A DNA stretch of 7,019 nt, from NCBI GenBank assembly GCA_910578965.1, contig CAJTSP010000137.1, forward strand, positions 1 to 7,019, written 5' to 3'. A program made the translations under genes and the position numbers. Within the stretch, counting starts at the first letter, position 1. Each line of letters begins with the position of its first letter. Shown here one piece after another: positions 1 to 4,890 of this stretch. The notes beneath the pieces were generated by a model. The model saw nothing but the letters and a program-made list of their open reading frames with translations. It did no database searches and was not told the DNA's origin. Source of the stretch: an uncultured Oscillospiraceae bacterium (GTDB lineage: Bacteria > Bacillota > Clostridia > Oscillospirales > Ruminococcaceae).

Positions 1-346
1 GCTTTGCACCGGGGGACAGGATCAGCTTATCATAGGTTTCCTCAAAGGCCTGCCCGGTCTGCAGGTTCTTAACCGAAACGGCCTTCCGGCCCGGATGAAT
101 GGCAGTAACCTCATGGTATACCCGCATTTCTACCCGGAAGCGGTCAAAAAAGCTTTCGGGCGTCTGAAGTGTCAGCTCCTCAGGGTCTTCGATGACCCCG
201 CCGATGTAATAGGGCAGGCCGCAGTTGGCGTATGAAACATACCCCGACCGCTCAAAAACCACAATCTGCGCAGCCTCGTCCAGCCGGCGCAGCCTCGCCG
301 CCGCCGTGGCGCCCCCTGCAACCCCTCCAACAATAACGACCTTCAT
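1..346 (-). CDS. CoA-disulfide / persulfide reductase-type FAD oxidoreductase (partial, N-terminal 115 residues)
   Basis: This is the N-terminus of a pyridine nucleotide-disulfide oxidoreductase of the CoA-disulfide reductase, NADH oxidase and NADH-dependent persulfide reductase group. The protein begins MKVVIVGGVAGGATAAARLR, a Rossmann FAD-binding glycine motif at residues 4-12. It carries SYANCGLPYYIGG at residues 38-50, where Cys42 matches the single redox-active cysteine of this subfamily, in contrast to the CxxxxC of glutathione reductases. The visible part ends in YDKLILSPGAK, the usual second FAD-contact region. The ATG (346-344) lies one base after the upstream rhodanese stop, and an AAGGTGG ribosome site (356-362) lies inside the rhodanese 3' end, so the pair is probably translationally coupled. 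In known proteins such as Shewanella Npsr and Bacillus CoADR-RHD, this enzyme is fused to a rhodanese domain, which supports a shared role in sulfane-sulfur reduction. The exact substrate cannot be told because the rest lies outside the window. Confidence 0.93.
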   Translation of the reverse strand, partial: MKVVIVGGVAGGATAAARLRRLDEAAQIVVFERSGYVSYANCGLPYYIGGVIEDPEELTLQTPESFFDRFRVEMRVYHEVTAIHPGRKAVSVKNLQTGQAFEETYDKLILSPGAK

Positions 347-347
347 C

Positions 348-668
348 TCAGCGCTCCACCTTTCCGGCATATCCGGCAATGCCGCCGATATTTTGAACGG
401 ACTGATACCCCATCCGTGCCAGCAGGGCCGCGGCCTGCCGGCTCCTCGCGCCGCTATGGCAGTAGACAAAGAGAGGGGTATCCTTTGCCCCGGGGATGGC
501 CGCCCCCGGGCCGATGGTGTCCAGAGGCAGATTTTTACTGCCGGGGATATGCCCCTGGCGGTATTCCTCGGGGGTGCGCACGTCCAGCAGGAGCGCGCCG
601 GCGGCCTCAGCATATCTGCACAGGCCCTGGTTGATATCGGGGGCTTTCAAAAAATCAAAGATTCCCAT
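348..668 (-). CDS. Single-domain rhodanese-like sulfurtransferase
   Basis: This 106-residue protein consists of one rhodanese domain and probably acts as a cytoplasmic sulfur carrier or sulfurtransferase, forming a persulfide on its catalytic cysteine. Typical landmarks are LLLDVRTPEEYRQGHIPGS (residues 26-44), the active-site loop YCHSGARS (69-76) with Cys70, and the C-terminal VQNIGGIAGY segment (91-100), close to the usual NLxGGxxxW. The start at 668 is supported by an AAGGAGG site at 679-685, ten bases upstream. There is no signal peptide. The gene is first in an operon with the CoA-disulfide reductase-type gene, with one base between stop and start. The partner suggests this rhodanese delivers persulfide or takes it from low-molecular-weight thiols. 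A PspE/GlpE-like role is an alternative reading of the same fold. Confidence 0.93.
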   Translation of the reverse strand: MGIFDFLKAPDINQGLCRYAEAAGALLLDVRTPEEYRQGHIPGSKNLPLDTIGPGAAIPGAKDTPLFVYCHSGARSRQAAALLARMGYQSVQNIGGIAGYAGKVER

Positions 669-690
669 AGGTTTATACCTCCTTGATGAC

Positions 691-710
691 GGCCCCGGCG
701 GGGGCCTTTT
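691..710. promoter_or_regulatory. Hairpin in the rhodanese leader
   Basis: GGCCCC (691-696) and GGGGCC (701-706) form a perfect six-pair stem with a GGCG loop. If the proposed minus-strand start near 712 is right, the rhodanese mRNA begins with this hairpin, only a few bases before the AAGGAGG ribosome site. It could stabilise the 5' end of the mRNA. On the plus strand the stem is followed by TTTTAT and would look like a short terminator, but no plus-strand gene lies upstream of it. Confidence 0.4.
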
Positions 711-718
711 ATAAAAAC

Positions 719-747
719 AGTATACCCGTATCCGGGGCCGGTTACCG
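719..747 (-). promoter_or_regulatory. Probable promoter of the rhodanese operon
   Basis: On the minus strand a TATACT -10 hexamer (719-724) matches consensus at five of six positions. With a 17-nt spacer, the -35 position is CGGTAA (742-747), which is poor. Transcription would start near 712 and give a leader of roughly 45 bases. The weak -35 element combined with an adjacent palindrome at 747-759 suggests activator dependence or repression. Confidence 0.4.
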
Positions 748-759
748 TGATTTTATCAC
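747..759. promoter_or_regulatory. Perfect 13-bp palindrome, candidate operator
   Basis: The sequence reads GTGAT-TTT-ATCAC, a perfect inverted repeat of five-base arms about a 3-bp centre. It abuts the -35 position of the rhodanese-operon promoter. The arms resemble CRP/FNR-family half sites (TGTGA or TTGAT), but the spacing differs from both canonical sites. The regulator is unknown. The site lies about 135 bp upstream of the asnA -35, so it more plausibly serves the rhodanese operon. Confidence 0.4.
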
Positions 760-892
760 AAAGCCTTTGAGCGTACACGCCGGCAGGCAAGGCCCTGCAA
801 AGTTTCGGGATGGCTGCAAAACCCGCTGCCCTTCCCCTGCCCTGCCGCTTCCCTCAAGGGCTGTGGGTACCCCTGCCAAGCGATGTTTCTCT

Positions 893-921
893 TTGACTTT
901 TGCGCCGTGCTGTGGCATACT
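893..921 (+). promoter_or_regulatory. asnA promoter
   Basis: TTGACT (893-898) and CATACT (916-921) are separated by exactly 17 nt, and the -10 is preceded by TGG (913-915), an extended -10 motif. Transcription would start near 928, giving a leader of about 65 bases before the asnA ATG. I saw no T-box or terminator/antiterminator in that leader. Confidence 0.65.
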
Positions 922-993
922 GAAAACCAATAGGATGCGTGCGGCCGCCTCCTTGCACGGTCGCCGCTGTGGGATAGGGAAAGGAAGAATTTT

Positions 994-2007
994 ATGAGCC
1001 ATATTGTAATCCCCCAGGGGTACCGCCCCGCGCTGGACCTGTACGACACCCAAAAGGCCATCGGCCTCATCAAGAGGCTCTTTGAAGACCTGCTCTGCGG
1101 CGCCCTGAACCTGCGCCGGGTCTCGGCGCCGCTGTTTGTTGAGGCCGCCACCGGCCTCAACGATGACCTGAACGGGGTGGAGCGCCCGGTAGATTTTTCG
1201 ATCCGGGATACCGGTACCCACGCCCAGGTAGTGCACAGCCTAGCTAAATGGAAACGGCAGGCCCTGCACGACTACGGCTTTGCGCCGGACACCGGCTTAT
1301 ATGCCGACATGAACGCCATCCGCCGGGACGAGGAGCTGGACAATCTGCACTCGGTGTACGTGGATCAATGGGACTGGGAAAAGATCATCACCCCCGAGCA
1401 GCGCAGCCAAGGCTACCTTAAAAGCGTAGTGGAGAGCATTGTGGGCGCGATCTGCGAAACCGAAAAAACCTTGCGGGCTATCTTTCCGCAGTTGGTGCTG
1501 CACCCGATGCTGACCCGCAAGGTGAGCTACATTACCACCCAGGAGCTGGAGGACCTCTACCCCGCCCTGGCCCCCAAGGAGCGGGAAAACGCCTATGCCA
1601 AGGAACACAAAACGGTCTTTCTGATGCAGATCGGCGGGATGCTGAAGAGCGGCAGGCCCCACGACGGCCGCGCGCCAGACTACGATGATTGGGCTCTCAA
1701 CGGGGATATTCTGTTTTGGAGCGATACCCTGGGCCAGGCGTTTGAGGTGTCCAGCATGGGCATCCGGGTAAGCCCCGAAAGCCTGGACACCCAGCTACGC
1801 ATCGCAGGCTGCGATGACCGGCGCAGCCTGCCTTTCCACAAGGCGCTACTGGCCGGCCAGCTCCCGCTGACCATTGGGGGCGGCATTGGCCAGAGCCGCC
1901 TGTGCATGCTGCTGCTGGGCAGCGCCCACATCGGCGAGGTACAGGCCAGCGTGTGGGATGCCGGCACCAGAGCCGCCTGCGAGGCCGCCGGCGTCCCGAT
2001 CCTGTAA
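994..2007 (+). CDS. asnA: Aspartate--ammonia ligase (asparagine synthetase A)
   Basis: AsnA makes asparagine from aspartate, ammonia and ATP (giving AMP and pyrophosphate) in the cytoplasm; it is related to class II aminoacyl-tRNA synthetases. The 337-residue length fits the family (E. coli about 330). Conserved blocks in order are VVHSLAKWKRQ (79-89), LHSVYVDQWDWE (118-129), RAPDYDDW (226-233), LNGDILFW (235-242), SSMGIRV (253-259) and the ATP-site motif GGGIGQSR (295-302). Compared with E. coli AsnA, a loop of about ten residues between DYDDW and LNGD is missing; I believe this is a known short form in clostridial homologues, but that is from memory. A GGAAAGGAAG ribosome site (978-987) precedes the ATG. 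The gene is monocistronic, with its own promoter at 893-921 and a terminator at 2083-2128. It uses free ammonia, not glutamine, so it is likely useful in an ammonia-rich gut-like habitat (inference). Confidence 0.97.
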   Translation: MSHIVIPQGYRPALDLYDTQKAIGLIKRLFEDLLCGALNLRRVSAPLFVEAATGLNDDLNGVERPVDFSIRDTGTHAQVVHSLAKWKRQALHDYGFAPDTGLYADMNAIRRDEELDNLHSVYVDQWDWEKIITPEQRSQGYLKSVVESIVGAICETEKTLRAIFPQLVLHPMLTRKVSYITTQELEDLYPALAPKERENAYAKEHKTVFLMQIGGMLKSGRPHDGRAPDYDDWALNGDILFWSDTLGQAFEVSSMGIRVSPESLDTQLRIAGCDDRRSLPFHKALLAGQLPLTIGGGIGQSRLCMLLLGSAHIGEVQASVWDAGTRAACEAAGVPIL

Positions 2008-2082
2008 AAGGCCGCCCATCCAAGCTGGCGTTTGCCGGCAGCAGGCGCTTTGTTTTGATGTTTTAGGCAGAACTGCCCGTAT

Positions 2083-2128
2083 AAAAGCAGGCCGGGGGAA
2101 AGCCGTGGCTTATCCCCCGCCTGCTTTA
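2083..2128. terminator. Bidirectional terminator between asnA and cysK
   Basis: AAAGCAGG plus CCGGGGG (2084-2098) pairs with CCCCCG plus CCTGCTTT (2114-2127) around one bulged C. The loop itself can fold further (AAGC/GCTT around CGTG), so nearly the whole 44-base element is paired. It has an A-rich left flank and a T-rich right flank (TTTATTGTTAT), so it can work for asnA on the plus strand and for cysK on the minus strand, whose 3' ends converge here. A smaller stem (GCTGGC/GCCGGC, 2024-2039) sits just after the asnA stop. Confidence 0.8.
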
Positions 2129-2183
2129 TTGTTATATTGGCAACACAGGGCCCGGGCCCCTTTGCAGCCTCTGCCCTGCCGGC

Positions 2184-3116
2184 TTACTCTGCAAAGAGAG
2201 GTGTGGAAAGGTATCGGTCGCCGGTATCCGGCAGCAGCGCAACGATGGTTTTGCCCTCGTTTTCCGGCCGTTTAGCAAGCTGGATCGCCGCCCAAACCGC
2301 CGCGCCGGACGAAATGCCCACCAGCACCCCCTCGGCCCGGCCAACCTGTTTGCCGGCCGCAAAAGCATCCCCGTTGCTAACCGGGATGACCTCGTCATAC
2401 ACGCCGGTGTCCAGCACCTCGGGCACAAAGCCTGCACCGATACCCTGGATTTTATGCAAGCCGGCAACGCCCTTACTGAGCACCGGCGAGGAAGCCGGCT
2501 CCACCGCCACCACCCGCACCGCAGGGTTTTGCGCCTTGAGATAGCTTCCCACCCCGGTGAGGGTGCCTCCTGTCCCAACCCCTGCCACAAAAATATCCAC
2601 CTTGCCGTCGGTGTCTGCCCAGATCTCGGGGCCGGTTGCGGCCCTGTGTGCCGCGGGGTTGGCCGGGTTGACGAACTGGCCCGGAATAAAGCTGTCCGGG
2701 ATTTCCTTTGCCAGCTCGCCGGCCTTTTCGATGGCCCCCTGCATGCCCTTGGCCCCCTCGGTGAGCACCAGCTCGGCCCCATAGGCCTTCATTAGCTGGC
2801 GGCGCTCGACGCTCATGGTCTCGGGCATGACAATGATAATGCGATAGCCCCGGGCCGCGGCCACCGAGGCAAGCCCGATACCGGTATTTCCCGAGGTGGG
2901 CTCTATGATGACCGAACCGGGCCGCAGCCGGCCGCTGCGTTCGGCATCGTCGATCATGGCCTTTGCAATGCGGTCCTTTACGCTGCCGGCCGGGTTGAAA
3001 TACTCGAGCTTTGCCAGGATACGTGCCTTAAGGCCCTGCCGCTTTTCAATGCCGCCGAGTTCCAGCAGCGGGGTATGGCCGATCAACTGGTCGGCCGAGG
3101 TATAGACTCTGCCCAT
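2184..3116 (-). CDS. cysK: Cysteine synthase A (O-acetylserine sulfhydrylase)
   Basis: CysK is a PLP enzyme that converts O-acetylserine and sulfide into cysteine and acetate, the last step of cysteine assimilation. The 310-residue protein is full length and has all hallmarks: NPAGSVKDR with the Schiff-base Lys47 (41-49), the substrate loop PTSGNTG (73-79), the PLP-phosphate loop GTGGT (181-185), GIGAGFVPE (226-233 region), GISSGAA (267-273) whose second serine corresponds to the PLP-nitrogen ligand, and PDTGDRYLST near the C-terminus (296-305). A GGGGAGG-type ribosome site lies about nine bases before the ATG. The gene is divergent from an Rrf2 regulator, and its promoter start is overlapped by a long inverted repeat, so it is probably repressed by that neighbour when cysteine is plentiful (inference). 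A second, diverged paralogue begins at the right edge of the window. Confidence 0.97.
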   Translation of the reverse strand: MGRVYTSADQLIGHTPLLELGGIEKRQGLKARILAKLEYFNPAGSVKDRIAKAMIDDAERSGRLRPGSVIIEPTSGNTGIGLASVAAARGYRIIIVMPETMSVERRQLMKAYGAELVLTEGAKGMQGAIEKAGELAKEIPDSFIPGQFVNPANPAAHRAATGPEIWADTDGKVDIFVAGVGTGGTLTGVGSYLKAQNPAVRVVAVEPASSPVLSKGVAGLHKIQGIGAGFVPEVLDTGVYDEVIPVSNGDAFAAGKQVGRAEGVLVGISSGAAVWAAIQLAKRPENEGKTIVALLPDTGDRYLSTPLFAE

Positions 3117-3161
3117 AACGGTTTTCCCTCCCCTGAGGCCGCCTGTGCGGCGCCCCTCTTG

Positions 3162-3192
3162 ATATATACCAACTTTTTAAGTAGGTATATAT
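3162..3192. promoter_or_regulatory. Rrf2/IscR/CymR-type operator over the cysK start site
   Basis: ATATATACC (3162-3170) and GGTATATAT (3184-3192) form perfect nine-base arms around a 13-bp centre that is itself partly symmetric (AACTT on the left, AAGTa on the right). The ATACC...GGTAT pattern is the core seen in operators of Rrf2-family regulators such as IscR. The cysK start site is predicted near 3188, inside the element, so a bound dimer would block initiation. Assignment to the adjacent Rrf2 gene is inference from position and motif. Confidence 0.75.
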
Positions 3193-3194
3193 GG

Positions 3195-3223
3195 ATTATA
3201 GCTCTTTTATCGATGCTTGTCAA
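3195..3223 (-). promoter_or_regulatory. Consensus sigma-A promoter of cysK
   Basis: On the minus strand this is TTGACA (3218-3223), a 17-nt spacer, then TATAAT (3195-3200), a perfect match to consensus in all three respects. The start site would be near 3188 and the leader about 72 bases. Such a strong promoter needs a repressor to be controlled, which fits the operator immediately downstream. Confidence 0.9.
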
Positions 3224-3399
3224 TTTTTTCCTGTTTAAGCCAAAGCGCAGGACGCTACCGGCGCGCCCCAAAAAGGCGGCCCCCCGGCAGCCGGGGCACA
3301 GCAAAGCCAAGCAGGCCAAAACCACGCTGCGGCATTGTACGCTGCCGGCACGGGGATATGGCCCTGCCTGTTCGCCGCGCCTCCGGCCCAAATGTTTCG
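3224..3399. other. Non-coding spacer between the divergent cysK and Rrf2 promoters
   Basis: No gene is supported here. The one clear structure is a perfect stem CCCCGG-CAG-CCGGGG (3282-3296). An open frame continuous with the regulator gene covers it, but its residues are low-complexity basic sequence with no family resemblance, and the regulator's own promoter lies inside it. Confidence 0.5.
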
Positions 3400-3428
3400 T
3401 TGCGTCCTTTGAGGGGATACTGTATAAT
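3400..3428 (+). promoter_or_regulatory. Promoter of the Rrf2 regulator gene
   Basis: TTGCGT (3400-3405), a 17-nt spacer and a perfect TATAAT (3423-3428) precede the regulator. Transcription would start near 3435 within an A-tract, leaving a leader of only about 20 bases. The cysK operator is about 240 bp away, so simple autorepression through that site looks unlikely; I see no second good copy of the inverted repeat here. Confidence 0.7.
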
Positions 3429-3453
3429 AAAAAAAAAAGGGGGCCTGCCGGAA

Positions 3454-3885
3454 ATGCTGATCTCAACAAAAGGACGCTATGCGCTGCGTGTGATGATTGA
3501 TCTGGCGGAGCATATGTCCGACGGTTTTATCCCCCTCAAAACCATTGCGCAGCGGCAGGATATCTCCGAAAAATACCTCGAAAGCATTATCAGGCTTTTG
3601 GTGCAGGCCGGGCTTTTGAACGGCCAACGCGGCAAGGGAGGCGGCTACCGGCTGACCCGGCCGCCCGAGGCCTACACCACAAGGGAAATTTTGCAGCTTA
3701 CCGAGGCTTCGCTTGCGCCGGTAGTGTGCCTGGAGCGGGGCGCCGCGCCCTGCTTCCAAACGGCTGCCTGCCGTACCCTGCCGCTGTGGCAGGGGCTGGA
3801 CCAGGTAATCCGCGAGTATCTGGATAGGGTAACCCTGGCCGACCTGATGCGAAAAAACGCCCCCGGCAACGACTATGTGATATAA
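3454..3885 (+). CDS. Rrf2-family transcriptional regulator with three cysteines (CymR/IscR-like)
   Basis: This 143-residue DNA-binding protein belongs to the Rrf2 family (IscR, CymR, NsrR, RsrR). The start MLISTKGRYALRVMIDLAEH is the family's typical N-terminus. A winged helix-turn-helix follows, with the recognition-helix region SEKYLESIIRLLVQAGLL (38-55) and the wing GKGGGYRL (60-67). Cys92, Cys100 and Cys106 lie where IscR holds its Fe-S ligands (92, 98, 104), while B. subtilis CymR lacks them, so cluster or thiol sensing is likely. The C-terminal LWQGLDQVIREYLDRVTLADLM (111-132) is also typical. The ATG at 3454 is chosen over an upstream in-frame start at 3217 because the family N-terminus begins there, a ribosome site AAGGGGG (3437-3443) fits, and the promoter lies at 3400-3428. 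The divergent cysK and its operator suggest a local regulator of cysteine synthesis. Confidence 0.93.
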   Translation: MLISTKGRYALRVMIDLAEHMSDGFIPLKTIAQRQDISEKYLESIIRLLVQAGLLNGQRGKGGGYRLTRPPEAYTTREILQLTEASLAPVVCLERGAAPCFQTAACRTLPLWQGLDQVIREYLDRVTLADLMRKNAPGNDYVI

Positions 3886-3904
3886 AAGCCCCCGTTCAGG
3901 CGAC

Positions 3905-3943
3905 AAAGCCGCCGCGCCCCTAAAAAAGGCGCGGCGGCTTTTT
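3905..3943 (+). terminator. Intrinsic terminator of the Rrf2 gene
   Basis: AAAGCCGCCGCGCC (3905-3918) pairs perfectly with GGCGCGGCGGCTTT (3928-3941), a 14-bp stem with a nine-base loop, followed by TTTTTATATTT. It begins about 20 bases after the regulator's stop. It may also stop minus-strand transcription from the ZIP transporter gene, whose stop is at 3974. Confidence 0.93.
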
Positions 3944-3973
3944 ATATTTGTGATACGAGGCCGGGTATGGAGC

Positions 3974-4741
3974 TCAGCTAAGGCAGGCAATGCCAAACAG
4001 CATCACAAGGGCCCCCAGTGCAAAGCCCACTGCCGTACCGAGCTTTTTGCCAAACGCAAAGCCGGCGGGCAGGAGCTCGGCGACGCTCACCCAGCTCATT
4101 ACCCCGGCAATGAGCACCATCAGGCCGTTGAGGAACGCGTCGGTGAGATACGGGTGCAAAAAGGAATAGGCCAGCACCGCGCCCAGCGGTTCGGCAAGGC
4201 CGCTGGCAAAGGCGGCGCCGGCCGCCTTTGCCCGGCTTTTGGTGGCGTAGTAAAGCGGCACCGCCACCGCAATGCCCTCCGGGATATTGTGCAGCGCAAT
4301 GGCCAACGCCAGCCGCAGGCCCAACTGTGGGTCGGCCACACCGGTAAACAGGGTAAGGATGCCCTCGGGCAGGTTGTGCAGCAGCAACGCCAGGCCGGTA
4401 ACCAAGGCGCTGCGCAGAGCCCTGGCACGGCGAAGGTCCATGTCACCGGCCCAGGCAGCCTCCTCCGGCAGGCACCGCTCCAAAAGCGCCGCAACCAGCA
4501 TGCCCATAGCCAGCAGGCTCGCCATGGCCATGCCTGCCGAAAAGGGCGGCAGCGCCCTGCGGTAATAGCCCAACGAGCCGGGCAGCATATCCATAAGCGA
4601 AACGGTGAGCATTACCCCGCCCGCAAAGCCCATCGAGGCCGCCATCATCCTGTCGGTGGGTTTATGCAGCAGGGACAGCAGCCCCCCCAGCCCGGTAGAA
4701 AGCCCGGCCAATGTGGTAACGAGCAGCGCAGCCCAGAGCAT
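3974..4741 (-). CDS. ZIP-family divalent metal transporter (ZupT-like)
   Basis: This is a 255-residue inner-membrane importer of zinc and possibly iron or manganese, close in length to E. coli ZupT (257). The two signature metal-binding helices are visible as HNLPEG (122-127) and HNIPEGIAVAVP (151-162), with histidines 122 and 151 and glutamates 126 and 155 as the usual metal ligands. SGLAEPLGA (180-188) is a further conserved helix with Glu184. Hydrophobic segments at about 3-23, 34-52, 70-87, 110-130, 143-165, 173-195, 203-224 and 235-253 give the expected eight spans. The loop around 90-108 is short and acidic/basic, without the histidine-rich stretch found in many ZIPs. A run of G (complement of 4747-4753) before the ATG serves as ribosome site. 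The gene follows the lipoprotein gene on the same strand after 149 bases; co-transcription is possible but uncertain. Metal specificity cannot be read from the sequence. Confidence 0.93.
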   Translation of the reverse strand: MLWAALLVTTLAGLSTGLGGLLSLLHKPTDRMMAASMGFAGGVMLTVSLMDMLPGSLGYYRRALPPFSAGMAMASLLAMGMLVAALLERCLPEEAAWAGDMDLRRARALRSALVTGLALLLHNLPEGILTLFTGVADPQLGLRLALAIALHNIPEGIAVAVPLYYATKSRAKAAGAAFASGLAEPLGAVLAYSFLHPYLTDAFLNGLMVLIAGVMSWVSVAELLPAGFAFGKKLGTAVGFALGALVMLFGIACLS

Positions 4742-4765
4742 CGGATCCCCCCCTTTTTGTACGGC

Positions 4766-4833
4766 AAAGGCGCCGGCGCGGGCGCCCGGACAGCCCTTAT
4801 CCTGTCACAGGCTTATGCGCCGCCGGCGCCTTT
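4766..4833. terminator. Long inverted repeat between lipoprotein and ZIP genes, possible weak terminator
   Basis: AAAGGCGCCGGCG (4766-4778) and CGCCGGCGCCTTT (4821-4833) are perfect 13-bp arms. The 42 bases between contain two smaller palindromes: CGGGCGCCCG (4779-4788) and CCTGT-C-ACAGG (4801-4811). In the direction of the lipoprotein gene (minus) the stem is followed by TTTGCC, a weak tail, so it may attenuate rather than fully end read-through into the ZIP gene. On the plus strand the tail is TTTTAG. I found no convincing separate promoter for the ZIP gene between 4742 and 4890. Confidence 0.5.
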
Positions 4834-4890
4834 TAGTACATGTCCAGCCGCCCAGGCAAAGCCCGGCTGCCGTAAAACGGAGGACGGGCC

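Noticed and set aside
744..760. Possible Rex operator TTGTGA...TCAC near the rhodanese promoter
   Set aside because: The spacing is one base short of the 18-bp Rex consensus and one half site ends in GG rather than AA, so only a generic palindrome is claimed.
840..993. Possible T-box leader upstream of asnA (TGGGTACC at 863-870)
   Set aside because: The T-box core would be TGGNACC; this has an extra base, lies upstream of the promoter, and no specifier stem or competing terminator is present.
3217..3453. In-frame upstream extension of the Rrf2 gene to an ATG at 3217
   Set aside because: The family N-terminus begins at 3454, the extra residues are basic low-complexity sequence, and the gene's promoter and ribosome site lie inside the extension.
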